A program made the position numbers and the translations under genes. DNA of 64,000 bases from Rhizobium sp. CFBP 8762 (lineage in GTDB: Bacteria > Pseudomonadota > Alphaproteobacteria > Rhizobiales > Rhizobiaceae): contig NZ_JACYUD010000003.1 in assembly GCF_014841565.1 (NCBI RefSeq), forward strand, positions 1-64,000. Reading direction: 5' to 3'. Under the pieces are notes generated by a model. The model was not told the origin of the DNA. It ran no database searches and was given only the letters and a program-made list of their open reading frames with translations. Positions within the stretch are counted from its first letter, which is position 1. Each line of letters begins with the position of its first letter. Below, in pieces: positions 54,543-64,000 of this stretch.

Positions 54543-55558
54543 CAGGCCGTTGGTATCAACGCAGCGAATTCCGCACGCAATGCTTGCTCGTCGGCAGGTT
54601 CAGCATCAGCGAATGCCATTGTGACACGTGTTGCTCTTTGTAGCGCCTGGCCAGCAAGCGGAACCACATGCCGCGCCACATCGACCATTTCGCTCATGAT
54701 CCCGTTACAATGCAACACGATATCACAACCGCCCGCAACAATAGCCTTCGTGCGGTCGGTAATCGTTCCCGAAAGCGCATTCATGGAAACATCGTCCGAG
54801 AGAAGCAACCCCTGAAATCCGATCGATTCGCGGATAACAGTCCGAATAATTTTGGCCGAAGTCGTCGCCGGATGGTCTGCATCCAGTGCGGAATAGACAA
54901 CATGCGCACTCATTGCCATCAATTCATGCTTGAGGGCTTGAAATGGCACAAAGTCGCTGCTCATCAGTTCATCAAGCGATGTATCGACCGTGGGTAGCGC
55001 CAAATGCGAATCGGCGAAGGCACGACCGTGACCGGGAATATGTTTCATGACTGGCAGTACGCCCCCTGCCTTCAAACCATCGGCGGCTGCCTGCCCCATG
55101 GCTGCAACCAGATGCGGATCAAAGCCATAGGCCCGGTTGCCAATGACGTCATGGCTTCCTTCTATGGGAACGTCCAGTACGGGAAGGCAGTCAACATTGA
55201 TGCCGAATTTCATCAAGTCAATGGCGTGCAGCCGGGACATTAGCCAAGCCGCCCGCAGTCCGGTCTCGCGATCTTGGCTGTACAAAGCACCCAGCAGCGC
55301 GGCGTTCGGGTATGCAGGCGCCAGCGGCGCCTTGATCCGCTGGACCCGACCCCCTTCCTGATCGATCAGAACAGGTGCGTCAGGATTGTCAATTGTATCG
55401 CGGAGCTCAGCGACCAGGGCTCTGATCTGATCCTCCGTCCCGATGTTGCGCCCGAACAGAATGAAACCCCATGGTTTTTCGGCCCGGTAGAATGCCTTCT
55501 CCTCTGCCGTCAAGGACAGGCCGCTGCACCCGAATATTACTGCTTTTGATTCGCTCAT
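54542..55558 (-). CDS. nagZ: Beta-N-acetylhexosaminidase NagZ
   Basis: From ATG 55558 the enzyme is 338 residues. GH3 motifs are LIDQEGGRVQRI, KHIPGHGRAFADSHLALPTV and LLSDDVSMNAL, the last two carrying the His general acid and the nucleophile Asp. NagZ removes GlcNAc from anhydromuropeptides in peptidoglycan recycling, making the inducer precursors of AmpC-type regulation. It leads the nagZ-scpA-scpB run. Confidence 0.94.
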   Translation of the reverse strand: MSESKAVIFGCSGLSLTAEEKAFYRAEKPWGFILFGRNIGTEDQIRALVAELRDTIDNPDAPVLIDQEGGRVQRIKAPLAPAYPNAALLGALYSQDRETGLRAAWLMSRLHAIDLMKFGINVDCLPVLDVPIEGSHDVIGNRAYGFDPHLVAAMGQAAADGLKAGGVLPVMKHIPGHGRAFADSHLALPTVDTSLDELMSSDFVPFQALKHELMAMSAHVVYSALDADHPATTSAKIIRTVIRESIGFQGLLLSDDVSMNALSGTITDRTKAIVAGGCDIVLHCNGIMSEMVDVARHVVPLAGQALQRATRVTMAFADAEPADEQALRAEFAALIPTA

Positions 55559-55658
55559 GGGTTTGATCATATCGGCTCGGTCAGCAATTGCGAGTGCGTT
55601 CGGTAAAGCATGTACCGATCTTTCGGATTCGCTGGTCCTGCTTTAAGTCTCTGTTTGT

Positions 55659-55705
55659 TGCGTGCCGTCATCGCAAAACCGCTGCACAGTTTTACGCGCC
55701 ATGCC
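55659..55705. repeat. Imperfect palindromic intergenic repeat
   Basis: TGCGTGCCGTCATCGCAAAA and GTTTTACGCGCCATGC form an imperfect inverted repeat around CCGCTGCACA. Similar GCAAAACCGCTGCACA-centred elements occur, to my memory, between genes of Brucella-like genomes. Not verified. Confidence 0.4.
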
Positions 55706-55720
55706 TTACGCTACACATGA

Positions 55721-55746
55721 AAAAGGCGCGGAAAACCGCGCCTTTT
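55721..55746. terminator. Intrinsic terminator after the SPOR-domain gene
   Basis: AAAAGGCGCGG (55721-55731) pairs with CCGCGCCTTTT (55736-55746) around AAAA. On the minus strand the stem is followed by TTTTTC, ending transcription of the gene that stops at 55764. Confidence 0.88.
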
Positions 55747-55763
55747 CTCCTTGATCATTCTGC

Positions 55764-58004
55764 TTACTTTGTAACGATGCAGCTCCCACCAGCACCTTTG
55801 TAACGCGAGCACAACGCATTGGCTTCGCTGCGTGATCCCGCCGGGATACGGACGCGGTAGTAGGTTCCCTTGCCTGCAATATCCGCCTTGCGAATGTCCA
55901 CGCCGCGCCCGCCAATGATACCGGCGAATTTACCGGAGAGGTTGGCGTAGGATGATTTAGCATCTGCCTCGCTTGGCAGCGATGCAATTTGCAAGACGTA
56001 ACCGCCTGGGTTCGCTGGTGGCGTTGCAAGCTGTTCCGGCGCAACTGCGGCGGTTTCAACCGGTGCAACAACCGGTGGTTTCGGCGTGGCGGCGGGGGTG
56101 GACCGTGCTTCCACCGGTGCTGTTGTCACTGTGCGAACCGGTGCGGCATTTCCAACATCCGCACTGGCCACGTCTGCCAAAGCTGAGCTTGCTGCGCTGA
56201 CCGGTGTCGTAGAAGCGGTCGCAACATCTGTTTCCGGTTCGGGAGCGGAAACCTCCCGGGCGACCAGCGTACCATCCGGCTTGACGATCATCGTTTTAAC
56301 TTTGCGCGGTGAAACGCTTGGAGCACTTTCCTCACCGCCACCTGCATTCGCTTCGTCTTCAGACGGGGCAAGCCGCTCATCGCCAGCCGCTGCGTCTGCC
56401 CCTGAAACTGCATCCACAGCGCCAGAATCGGCTTCGTCATTGCCTTCCAACGGTAGACTATCATCCGCCAGAGTGCGCTGTACAACATCCACCGGCTCTT
56501 CCGTTGAAGACACCAATGCCGACTGCGTCGGATCAGCACTTTGCGTACCGGCAACGCGGTCATAGACTGCCTTGTCCTGATTGGGCACGGTTTTTCCACC
56601 GGGCTCTGTCGGTACGATTTTCACAGGATCCTTATCCGCCAGAATAACTTGCGGCGCACCGGAAGCCGTTGTTGAATCATTGCCCATCCAGGCGTAGACG
56701 CCAGCTCCGCCGAGTACCACGACACCCAGGACACCAGCGGCAATCAAGCCAAGTTTGAGCGGTGAGCGGCGGTTGTCATCCTCATAAAACCCGTCTGTGA
56801 CAGCGATATCCGGGCTGATGGGTCGGCGATCGACAGCAGGCTCCGCCGCGCGCGGCGTATTCAGCGAGCGGCGGAAATCTTCCTCAAGGAGCCGCTCGAA
56901 TTCATCGGAATCCTGCTCCGGCTTTCCGGCTCGTTTGGGTTCCGCTCCCGCTTTCCAGGATGCGGCAGGTGCTGCATCGGCCCGCACCTCGCCACCCTGC
57001 TGCGGGGCAAAGAGCTGCGCAATTTCCGCGTCAATGTCGTAATCGTAATCCGGCTCATGTGTCGGCGGGTCATCCTGCTCGACAGCCGGTAGCTGAGGAA
57101 CGTCCATGTCGGCCATCGGCGACACAGTTTCCTCGGAGTCCGCAATCATTGCCGGATCGAAAGGCAATTCACTTTCTACGATATCCTCGTGCGCATCAGC
57201 TTCAAAACGCGCTGGCTGATACGCTTGCGCGGCAGGGGTTGACACTGGGGGGGGCGGCGCCGAATAGGCTTTGGCGACAGGCTCCGGCTCTTCAAAAACA
57301 GGAGCATCCGACGCCACTGCCTCATTGAGTTCCATGTCCATCTCGGACAGATCAATCTCGAAATTGTCGAGATCAAAATCACTCACTTCTACGTCGGGCT
57401 CCACCGGAGCCTGTGCCACCGGTGCCGCTGGCGGCTCAACTCTTGCAGGCGCCACAGGTGCTGGCTCCGGTGCCTGGGTGCGTGGTGGCAGCGGCGTCGC
57501 AAACGCACGCTGTCCAACACCCGCACCGGCCGCGACCGGGGTTGCCCGGCTAAACGAAGGCGTGAACGGGTAGTTGATCTTTTTTGCAGGTGCCGGTGCT
57601 GGCGCCGCTGCGGCGGGAACCGCATACTGCTCCACTTCCGACAACAGGTCATCGCCGATATCGTGCCGAGGTGCCGCCGTATCAGCGACGTCCGCAAACA
57701 CAGGAGCGTGGAAACTGTTGTCCTCGAAGGTCGGCTCCTGGATACGGGCAACCGGTGCCTGCGGGCGTGTCGGCTCGCGCTTCGGCACGTCGTAGTCATC
57801 GAACGCGCGCATCAGTTCGTCTTCCAGATCGAACTCGGCGGCCTGAGGCCGTCTGGCCTCATGCAGTTCCTGAAGCTGCCGCTGCTGATGCACCACGGGC
57901 GGAGCATCATAGCCGACAATGCGGGCAAGTTCGCTCAACGGATCATCATCGGAAAGATGATTATGATCGGTCGGCCCGCTTCGAACGAATTGTTTGTCTG
58001 CCAT
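55764..58004 (-). CDS. Large SPOR-domain membrane protein with acidic linker
   Basis: ATG 58004 gives 746 residues. Residues 1-430 are low-complexity, rich in Pro, Ala, Asp and Glu. One transmembrane helix (LGLIAAGVLGVVVLGGAGVY) follows, then an Ala/Thr/Pro linker, and a C-terminal SPOR domain (GGYVLQIASLPSEADAKSSY to YYRVRIPAGSRSEANALCSR). SPOR domains bind denuded glycan strands at the septum, so this is probably a bitopic division protein with an unusually long cytoplasmic part. It lies between argS and nagZ, its usual rhizobial location. Confidence 0.85.
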   Translation of the reverse strand: MADKQFVRSGPTDHNHLSDDDPLSELARIVGYDAPPVVHQQRQLQELHEARRPQAAEFDLEDELMRAFDDYDVPKREPTRPQAPVARIQEPTFEDNSFHAPVFADVADTAAPRHDIGDDLLSEVEQYAVPAAAAPAPAPAKKINYPFTPSFSRATPVAAGAGVGQRAFATPLPPRTQAPEPAPVAPARVEPPAAPVAQAPVEPDVEVSDFDLDNFEIDLSEMDMELNEAVASDAPVFEEPEPVAKAYSAPPPPVSTPAAQAYQPARFEADAHEDIVESELPFDPAMIADSEETVSPMADMDVPQLPAVEQDDPPTHEPDYDYDIDAEIAQLFAPQQGGEVRADAAPAASWKAGAEPKRAGKPEQDSDEFERLLEEDFRRSLNTPRAAEPAVDRRPISPDIAVTDGFYEDDNRRSPLKLGLIAAGVLGVVVLGGAGVYAWMGNDSTTASGAPQVILADKDPVKIVPTEPGGKTVPNQDKAVYDRVAGTQSADPTQSALVSSTEEPVDVVQRTLADDSLPLEGNDEADSGAVDAVSGADAAAGDERLAPSEDEANAGGGEESAPSVSPRKVKTMIVKPDGTLVAREVSAPEPETDVATASTTPVSAASSALADVASADVGNAAPVRTVTTAPVEARSTPAATPKPPVVAPVETAAVAPEQLATPPANPGGYVLQIASLPSEADAKSSYANLSGKFAGIIGGRGVDIRKADIAGKGTYYRVRIPAGSRSEANALCSRYKGAGGSCIVTK

Positions 58005-58065
58005 GTTCTCCACTCACACCACTTAGCGTTTTCATGCCAGCGTATTGTGGGGAAATGGTGACAGG

Positions 58066-59826
58066 CTATCGCATCTCGTCCGGGGCGGCGGTGCCGGTAA
58101 TCGACAGACCTGCCTTCAATACGGAAGCTACAGCTTGCACCAGCCCGAGTCTGGCAATACTCAATTCTCGTGTTTTATCGTTAACAAATCGTAATTCCGG
58201 TGAATCCTTGCCTTTATTCCAGTGTCCGTGGAACGTGCTGGCCAAATCATACAGGTAGAACGCGATACGGTGTGGCTCTTGCGCCAATGCCGCCGCTTCA
58301 ACAACCCTTGGAAATTCTGCAAGCTTTGCAATGACTTGCAGTTCGTTCGGATCGGTGATGTAGCCTTCCACCGCAGCAGAAAAATCAATTGCGCCGAAAT
58401 CCAAATCAGGAAACACGTCTTTCGCCTGTCGGAAAATTGACTGGCAGCGGGCGTGGGCATACTGCACGTAAAAGACCGGATTGTCCTTGGATTGCTCCGT
58501 CACTTTGGCAAAATCGAAGTCCAGTGGCTCAGAACTTTTGCGGTAAATCATCATGAAGCGAACCGAATCACGACCGACCTCATCGACCACGTCCCGAAGG
58601 GTAACGAAGTCGCCGGAGCGCTTCGACATTTTCACCGGCTCGCCATTCCGGTACAGTTTGACAAGCTGGCAGAGCAGAACGGTCAGCTTTGCCTTACCGT
58701 CGGATACGGCACGCGCAACAGCCTCCAGCCGTTTGACATAGCCGCCGTGGTCAGCGCCGAGAATATAGATCATCTCATCGAAATGACGGTCGTACTTGTC
58801 TTTGAAATAGGCAACGTCAGCAGCGAAGTACGTGTAAGTACCGTCAGATTTGATTAAGGGCCGATCAATGTCATCGCCGACTTCCGTTGAACGGAACAAC
58901 GTTTGTTCACGATCTTCCCAATCCTCCGGCAACTGCCCTTTTGGTGGCGGTAGCGCACCCTTGTAGACGTGGCCTTTGAAGGTGAGATCATTGATGGCCG
59001 TGCGGATAGGCACAGCACCGTTCTCATGCAGGGTCCGCTCGGAATAGAAAACATCGTGGACGACATTCAAGGCCGCCAGATCGGAGCGGATCATGTCCAT
59101 CATCGCCAGAATGGCGCGGTCTTTAACAATCGGCAGCCACTTGCTTTCCGTCATCAAACGCAGGCTGCTGCCATACTCGTCGGCCAGTTGCGTCGCGACG
59201 GGGATCAGGTAATCGCCGGGATAGAGCCCCTCCGGTATATCACCGACTGTTTCGCCCAGCACCTCGCGATAGCGCAGAAATACCGACCGCGCGAGCACAT
59301 CGATCTGCGACCCTGCGTCGTTGATATAGTATTCCTTGGTAACATCGAAGCCGGCAAATTTCAGCAGGTTTGCCAGGGTGTCACCCACCACGGCACCACG
59401 GCAATGGCCCACATGCATCGGACCTGTGGGATTGGCGGATACATACTCAACGTTGACCTTGCGACCCGCACCAACGGCACTCTTGCCATAGGTATCGCCC
59501 TGCCGGATCATATCTGCCAGAATGCGCTGCCAATAGGAAACGGCTAGCTTCACATTGATGAAGCCCGGACCTGCGACGGAGACAGCTTCGATTTCCGGAT
59601 CCTGACGCAGTTTCTCGATGATCTGTTCCGCGAGTGCACGCGGATTGGTTCCCAGGGGCTTCGCCAGAACCATGGCCGCGTTGGTGGCGACATCGCCATG
59701 ACTGGCATCGCGTGGAGGCTCCACGCCAATACGACAAAAATCCAGTTCAGAGCGTTTTTCTTGAACGCTATCAAGAGTTTCCAGAACATTTTTAATTCTG
59801 TTTTCAAAGTCTGTGAACAGATTCAT
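58066..59826 (-). CDS. argS: Arginyl-tRNA synthetase
   Basis: ATG 59826 gives 586 residues starting [22 protein letters not shown] 59835 is an alternative. [20 protein letters not shown] opens the N-terminal domain, [20 protein letters not shown] includes HVGH (HIGH motif), and [13 protein letters not shown] carries the KMSKS-like loop. It charges arginine tRNAs. The run dgt-argS-SPOR is conserved in related bacteria. Confidence 0.96.
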   Translation of the reverse strand: MNLFTDFENRIKNVLETLDSVQEKRSELDFCRIGVEPPRDASHGDVATNAAMVLAKPLGTNPRALAEQIIEKLRQDPEIEAVSVAGPGFINVKLAVSYWQRILADMIRQGDTYGKSAVGAGRKVNVEYVSANPTGPMHVGHCRGAVVGDTLANLLKFAGFDVTKEYYINDAGSQIDVLARSVFLRYREVLGETVGDIPEGLYPGDYLIPVATQLADEYGSSLRLMTESKWLPIVKDRAILAMMDMIRSDLAALNVVHDVFYSERTLHENGAVPIRTAINDLTFKGHVYKGALPPPKGQLPEDWEDREQTLFRSTEVGDDIDRPLIKSDGTYTYFAADVAYFKDKYDRHFDEMIYILGADHGGYVKRLEAVARAVSDGKAKLTVLLCQLVKLYRNGEPVKMSKRSGDFVTLRDVVDEVGRDSVRFMMIYRKSSEPLDFDFAKVTEQSKDNPVFYVQYAHARCQSIFRQAKDVFPDLDFGAIDFSAAVEGYITDPNELQVIAKLAEFPRVVEAAALAQEPHRIAFYLYDLASTFHGHWNKGKDSPELRFVNDKTRELSIARLGLVQAVASVLKAGLSITGTAAPDEMR

Positions 59827-59880
59827 AGGGTCCATCCGCTGGCTTGCCTTGGTGGCTTCCGCGTTATTGTTGGGCGCTGA

Positions 59881-61098
59881 CTATCGCAAATCAGGAGTAT
59901 GGTCAAACAACTGCCTGTGGACTGTAATCGCGTACGTGTCCGTCATCCCAGCGAGATAATCACCCACATGACGCGCTTTTGCCGCCTCGCTCATGGCATC
60001 GATTGGGTCAACCCAGTAATGGCCCTGCATCAGCGCTGGTTGGCTCATGAATGCATCAAACAAATCGACGACAATCTTCGCCGCATCGGCGCGAATACGC
60101 ATGACGTCCGGGTGTCGATAAATTCTGGCAAACAGCATGGCCTTGATCTGTTTGTCCGTCACAGCCATCTCGTCAGAAAATGTAGCAATAACCTTGCCCG
60201 CATTGCGAACATCGGTTGCGCTTTGGGGTTTGATCTCTGCCAGCCGTTCCTGTGCAACGCCGATGACGTCTTCCACCATTGCGGTGATCTGGCGACGCAT
60301 GATTTCGTGCGTGAACCGGCTGTCCTCCAGCCCTGGATAACGATCAGTCACCTGTTTCATCAAACCTGCCAGAAACGGTATTTCCTCCAGCATCGCAAAA
60401 TTAAGAAAACCGGAGCGTAAACCGTCGTCGATATCATGCGTGTTATAGGCAATATCATCCGCAATCGCTGCGACTTGAGCCTCCAAACTGGCAAAGCTCG
60501 ACAGTTCCAAGTCATGGAAACCCGAATAATCCAGAATGGGTTGAGGAACCGGCCCCTTGAGCCCGACGCCATTCGCATCGCACAGGGGACCATTGTGCTT
60601 GACCAGACCTTCCAAGGTCTCCCAACTCAAGTTCAGTCCGTCGAATTCGGCGTAACGACGCTCAAGCTTGGTGACGATCCGCAGTGACTGCGCGTTGTGA
60701 TCAAAGCCTCCGAAAGGCTGCAAAATGTCATCCAGCGCGTCCTCGCCTGTGTGTCCAAACGGCGTATGTCCAAAATCGTGAACAAGTGCCACGCCCTCGG
60801 CCAAATCCTCATCCAGCCGCATCGCGCGCGCAAGTGCGCGGGCGATCTGCGCAACCTCAATCGTATGCGTCAGGCGGGTGCGATAGTGATCTCCATCGGC
60901 TGCGATAAATACCTGGGTCTTATGCTTTAGACGACGGAATGCGGTCGTGTGTACAATTCGGTCCCGGTCGCGTTGGAAATCCGATCGCGTTGCGCTTGGC
61001 GTTTCCGGATAGAGCCTCCCCCGGCTGTTCCAAGGGTCTGCAGCAAAAACCGCCCGTTCTCCAACGCCATAACCCAGTGCATTTTTATCGAATGTCAT
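59881..61098 (-). CDS. dgt: Deoxyguanosinetriphosphate triphosphohydrolase-like protein
   Basis: This 405-residue HD-domain enzyme has [45 protein letters not shown] (HD pair) and [19 protein letters not shown]. The family hydrolyses dNTPs to deoxynucleosides. Ribosome-binding site TAGGTGAG precedes the ATG. It is divergent from the erpA-like gene. Confidence 0.93.
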   Translation of the reverse strand: MTFDKNALGYGVGERAVFAADPWNSRGRLYPETPSATRSDFQRDRDRIVHTTAFRRLKHKTQVFIAADGDHYRTRLTHTIEVAQIARALARAMRLDEDLAEGVALVHDFGHTPFGHTGEDALDDILQPFGGFDHNAQSLRIVTKLERRYAEFDGLNLSWETLEGLVKHNGPLCDANGVGLKGPVPQPILDYSGFHDLELSSFASLEAQVAAIADDIAYNTHDIDDGLRSGFLNFAMLEEIPFLAGLMKQVTDRYPGLEDSRFTHEIMRRQITAMVEDVIGVAQERLAEIKPQSATDVRNAGKVIATFSDEMAVTDKQIKAMLFARIYRHPDVMRIRADAAKIVVDLFDAFMSQPALMQGHYWVDPIDAMSEAAKARHVGDYLAGMTDTYAITVHRQLFDHTPDLR

Positions 61099-61249
61099 TG
61101 CTCACCTATTACCCAACGCCATTGACGTGGTATGCAAGCCTTCATACCTATATGGCACGTTCCTGAAAAGCGTTTTGCGGTTCATCCAACAATGCGTTCA
61201 GGAGTGAAAGCACCATTCTGAAGGACTTTGATCCCGGCAGGAGTTTGAC

Positions 61250-61579
61250 ATGACAGAGACTGTTACCATTTCCGAATCGGCCGCCAAGCGGATAGGCTCG
61301 ATTCTCGCTGCACAACACGCTCGCAAGGCGATGCGAGTGTCTGTGGAGGGCGGTGGCTGCTCCGGCTTTTCCTATAAGTTCGATCTGGTCGACGATGTAC
61401 AGGACGATGATCTGATTCTGGAAAAGGGCGATGCCAAAGTCTTGATCGATCAAATGTCGCTGGTCTATATGAGCGGCTCGGAAATTGATTTTATCGATAA
61501 CCTGTTGGGTCAATCATTTCAGATTAAAAATCCGAATGCTGTCGCAAGCTGCGGATGCGGAACCAGCTTTTCCATCTAG
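61250..61579 (+). CDS. erpA: A-type iron-sulfur cluster carrier (ErpA-like)
   Basis: This 109-residue protein has VEGGGCSGFSYKFDL and the C-terminal NAVASCGCGTSFSI, giving the three conserved cysteines of A-type carriers. These deliver Fe-S clusters to apo-enzymes. AGGAG precedes the ATG. It is followed 28 bases later by xthA on the same strand. Confidence 0.92.
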   Translation: MTETVTISESAAKRIGSILAAQHARKAMRVSVEGGGCSGFSYKFDLVDDVQDDDLILEKGDAKVLIDQMSLVYMSGSEIDFIDNLLGQSFQIKNPNAVASCGCGTSFSI

Positions 61580-61607
61580 TTGATACGTCTCACGTTCCAG
61601 AAAGAAA

Positions 61608-62393
61608 ATGATGAAAATTGCAACCTGGAACATCAACGGTATCAAGGCGCGGATCGAAGTTCTTCTCCAGTGGCTTCGAGAATCACAGCCCGATATCGTC
61701 TGTCTTCAAGAAATCAAATCGGTGGACGAGAATTTTCCGCGGTTGGAGATCGAGGCGCTTGGGTATCACGTCGAGACCCACGGACAGAAAGGATTTAACG
61801 GCGTCGCACTGTTGTCGAAGCGCAGCCCGGAAGACGTTGTCCGTGGCCTGCCGGGTGATGACGACGATGTGCAGTCGCGGTTCATTGAAGGTGTATTCAG
61901 CACGGAGAAGGGCATCTTGCGCATCTGCTCCCTGTATCTTCCGAACGGTAACCCGGTGGATACCGAAAAATATCCCTACAAACTCGGCTGGATGGAGCGA
62001 CTGCATAGCCTCGCGCAGACCCGGCTGAAACTGGAAGAACCTTTAATTCTGGCAGGTGACTACAATGTCATACCGCAGCCCCATGATTGCTTCGATCCCG
62101 AAGTCTGGAAGAACGACGCCCTTTTCCTACCGCAAACGAGAGATGCCTATCAAAGGCTGCTCAATCTTGGGTTTACCGATGCGCTTCGCACGTCCTCGGA
62201 TGCGGCACCTCTTTACACATTCTGGGATTATCAGGCTGGTGCCTGGCAGAAGAACAATGGAATCCGCATCGATCACCTGCTTTTATCTGCAGAGGCTGCA
62301 AACAAGCTGGTATCAGCATCGGTTGAAAAATATGTACGTGGCTGGGAAAAGCCGTCAGATCATGTGCCCGCGGTTATCGAATTGAACATGTAG
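61608..62393 (+). CDS. xthA: Exodeoxyribonuclease III
   Basis: This 261-residue protein starts MMKIATWNINGIKARIEVLL and has LQEIKS, KGFNGVALLSK, LAGDYNVIPQPHDCFDP, FTDALR and IRIDHLLLS, then KPSDHVPA. These include the catalytic Asn, Glu, Asp and His of the exonuclease III/AP endonuclease family. It acts in base-excision repair. Confidence 0.95.
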   Translation: MMKIATWNINGIKARIEVLLQWLRESQPDIVCLQEIKSVDENFPRLEIEALGYHVETHGQKGFNGVALLSKRSPEDVVRGLPGDDDDVQSRFIEGVFSTEKGILRICSLYLPNGNPVDTEKYPYKLGWMERLHSLAQTRLKLEEPLILAGDYNVIPQPHDCFDPEVWKNDALFLPQTRDAYQRLLNLGFTDALRTSSDAAPLYTFWDYQAGAWQKNNGIRIDHLLLSAEAANKLVSASVEKYVRGWEKPSDHVPAVIELNM

Positions 62394-62413
62394 AGTAACT
62401 AGCAGTTGGCCGC

Positions 62414-63217
62414 TTATTCCGCTGATTTCAGACCGATGTTCTGGGAAAGCTGCACAGCTGCACGTCGATCATTTTCCGTAGCAACGGAAAAAGCCTGTTC
62501 TTGCATAGCTTGCAACCAGACACAGTCTTTCGGCGCACAATGGTCCAGCGAAGCTGTCATAAAGGCCAGTCCGCGTGCTGTCTGCCCCTCCTGAAACAGG
62601 ACATTGCCAAATACGCCCATAGCACCTGCATGGCCACCCTTGCGCGCACGGTTCAGCCATTTCTTGGCCTGCTGCACGTTAACAGCCCCACCCTCGCCCG
62701 CCAGCAACATTTTTGCCAACTGAAACTGCGCTTCCGCCACACCAAAAGTCGAAGCCGCCTGAAAATAAAGCTGACGCGCTTGCGACAGATCGACAGTCAC
62801 CGGGCTTTTCGGAATGCCACGCCGGTAGTATCCGGCAAGCGAAATCAGGGCATTCACAAAATATCCGGTATCTTCCGAGCCGGGCTCAACACCCTGCTCG
62901 GCGATGTCACGATACATCTTGAACGCTTCAATATCATTTTCCGCAACGCCGTCGCCATAGGCGTACATGTTCGCCAATGCCCACCGCGAGCCAGTGTGTC
63001 CCTTTTCGGCAGCATATTTATAGGCCTCAACGGCCTCGTCCTTCCGGCCATTTTTATAGGCCGAAAACCCGAACTTGAAGAGGTCAAAAGGACCCGATTC
63101 CCTGTTGACGCCTGCATCCGGATCGAAGGCCAGCGCATGCTCTGACGCTGCAACGCACAATGTGAGGCTCATTCCAAACGCTAAAACTCTGAACGGTTTG
63201 AATATGGCAAGCGGCAT
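62414..63217 (-). CDS. exoR: ExoR-like periplasmic Sel1-repeat regulator
   Basis: ATG 63217 gives 267 residues with a signal peptide (LAFGMSLTLCVAASEHALAF). Sel1 repeats follow: EAVEAYKYAAEKGHTGSRWA, ALANMYAYGDGVAENDIEAF, AQFQLAKMLLAGEGG and KWLNRARKGGHAGAMGVFGN. GPFDLFKFGFSAYKNGRKDE and the whole order match rhizobial ExoR. ExoR binds the sensor ChvG/ExoS and restrains the ChvG-ChvI response controlling exopolysaccharide, motility and acid response. It is convergent with xthA. Confidence 0.88.
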   Translation of the reverse strand: MPLAIFKPFRVLAFGMSLTLCVAASEHALAFDPDAGVNRESGPFDLFKFGFSAYKNGRKDEAVEAYKYAAEKGHTGSRWALANMYAYGDGVAENDIEAFKMYRDIAEQGVEPGSEDTGYFVNALISLAGYYRRGIPKSPVTVDLSQARQLYFQAASTFGVAEAQFQLAKMLLAGEGGAVNVQQAKKWLNRARKGGHAGAMGVFGNVLFQEGQTARGLAFMTASLDHCAPKDCVWLQAMQEQAFSVATENDRRAAVQLSQNIGLKSAE

Positions 63218-63546
63218 AGTAGCTTTTCTCTTGACCTTGCACTTGAGTGAACCAAGACTCATCTTTGAATTCGCACGAAAAAATGACATCGCTAACGGTT
63301 TCACAGAGTGCAGGTCGACCGTCTTCAAACCCGCTATGGCGGTTGAAACTTTGGCTGTTAGCAAGCTCTCGTTCACCACACAGTTCATGATATCGGTTGC
63401 GCTTTCATCTTGGGATATATGCCCTATCGCTGCGCCCAGTTTGTGGCGGGAAATAGACATTTTGCCTCTTGCCAAGTTGATATCAGACTCTAGCAAAAAG
63501 TGTGTTGCCGATTCAGCACAAATTCTATCTTCCGCGTTCACACAAA
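63218..63546. other. Long region upstream of exoR
   Basis: The minus-strand frame stays open upstream of the exoR ATG, but those codons do not look like protein and a clear signal peptide starts at 63217. No other gene is recognised. The region should contain the exoR promoter and perhaps a long 5' leader. Confidence 0.35.
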
Positions 63547-63550
63547 CAAA

Positions 63551-63574
63551 AAGCCCGGGGCTGGTCCCGGGCTT
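63551..63574 (-). terminator. Intrinsic terminator of the outer-membrane protein gene
   Basis: AAGCCCGGG (63551-63559) and CCCGGGCTT (63566-63574) form a perfect 9-base stem. On the minus strand the stem is followed by TTTGTTTG, ending the gene that stops at 63626. Confidence 0.88.
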
Positions 63575-63625
63575 GGTCATTATGAGGTGGCACTCACGGT
63601 GAATGCTACTATTTCTACTGGTTGC

Positions 63626-64000
63626 TTAGAACTTCACTTTAATTGCTGTAGACACTGCGGTTACAACATCGTCGTCGTAGTCGTAGGAAACATTGTCTCC
63701 ATATACCTGTCCACCACGCGTGACGATACCAGAAGACCCACTGGTCAAAATACCAACTGCCCCGGCCAAACGCAGCTCCACCTTTTCCGTAGCGGCATAA
63801 GACAGACCCGTGCCTAGCAACCATGTATCGCTTTGCGTATTGATCCCGGTGCTTGCACCGCGGTCATAGGTCAAGCTGAGTGCTCCGCTGAGCTTATCGG
63901 TAAATTTGTGACCGACACCCCCGGTGATGCTCAAGCCATCACGAAACAGAAGATCGAGCTGTGAGCAACGCGGACTAAGCGGCGAAAGAACGGGAGGGCA
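63626..64000 (-). CDS. Outer-membrane beta-barrel protein, C-terminal part (5' end outside window)
   Basis: The minus-strand frame is open to the window edge, so the gene continues to the right; the TTG at 63934 is not needed as a start. Alternating strands such as SITGGVGHKFTDKLSGALSL, WLLGTGLSYAATEKVELRLA and a final TAVSTAIKVKF with C-terminal Phe are typical of beta-barrels recognised by BamA. It may be an OmpW/heat-resistant-agglutinin-like or Hyphomicrobiales OMP; the family cannot be fixed from this part. Confidence 0.7.
   Translation of the reverse strand, partial: CPPVLSPLSPRCSQLDLLFRDGLSITGGVGHKFTDKLSGALSLTYDRGASTGINTQSDTWLLGTGLSYAATEKVELRLAGAVGILTSGSSGIVTRGGQVYGDNVSYDYDDDVVTAVSTAIKVKF

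Noticed and set aside
56086-56565. Open frames on the plus strand opposite the SPOR-domain gene
   Set aside because: The Ala/Ser/Thr-rich products mirror the low-complexity sequence of the real gene on the other strand.
63218-63580. N-terminal extension of exoR by 121 codons
   Set aside because: The extension shows no homology to ExoR, and a signal peptide begins exactly at 63217.

Overview
The window looks like a chromosome segment of an alphaproteobacterium of the order Hyphomicrobiales (Rhizobiales), with a Brucellaceae/Phyllobacteriaceae/Rhizobiaceae flavour. The evidence is an ExoR homologue beside xthA, a fused secDF, the order nagZ-scpA-scpB-tatABC-serS-surE-pcm-nlpD, trmFO beside DUF1127 peptides, and a rhizobial-type intergenic palindromic repeat. 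I read this from gene content only; no species can be assigned.

Bases 1 to about 18,630 are an accessory island that ends at the 3' end of a tRNA-Ser(UGA) gene. A large serine recombinase lies against the tRNA. The island carries, from left to right: the end of a SIR2 effector gene with its HerA ATPase (a known antiphage pair); a tightly coupled operon of a small toxin-like protein, an MqsA-like zinc-finger/HTH antitoxin and a large deviant-Walker ParA/MinD-type ATPase with a helical repeat tail (not a system I can name); debris of a type I restriction methylase and of a second serine recombinase; a catalytically dead long-B type Argonaute overlapping a PD-(D/E)XK nuclease gene (a known abortive-infection arrangement); an operon of a DUF6634-like protein, a calcineurin-like phosphoesterase and a soluble FtsH-like AAA protease, facing two XRE regulators across a palindrome (also not a described system as far as I know); and a frameshifted TauE/SafE transporter.

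Bases 18,630 to 64,000 are core genome. First come a hydrolase-like/TPR protein, rlpA, a D,D-carboxypeptidase homologue lacking two of three active-site motifs, tmk-holB-metG-tatD-MBL hydrolase, and the complete pqqABCDE cluster, including a 31-codon pqqA. Then come tgt-queA-two cyclophilins-coaD, two tiny membrane-protein genes, tig, tRNA-Leu(UAG), two DUF1127 peptides and trmFO. A block transcribed leftwards follows: yajC-secDF-Mth938 protein-phytoene-synthase-like protein (the last two resemble the mitochondrial complex I assembly factors NDUFAF3 and NDUFAF6).

The rest is a long leftward run from dgt, argS and a SPOR-domain protein through nagZ-scpA-scpB-(orphan ABC ATPase)-tatA-tatB-tatC-serS-surE-pcm to an nlpD-like lipoprotein. 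The right end holds erpA-like, xthA, exoR and the C-terminal end of an outer-membrane beta-barrel protein that runs off the window.
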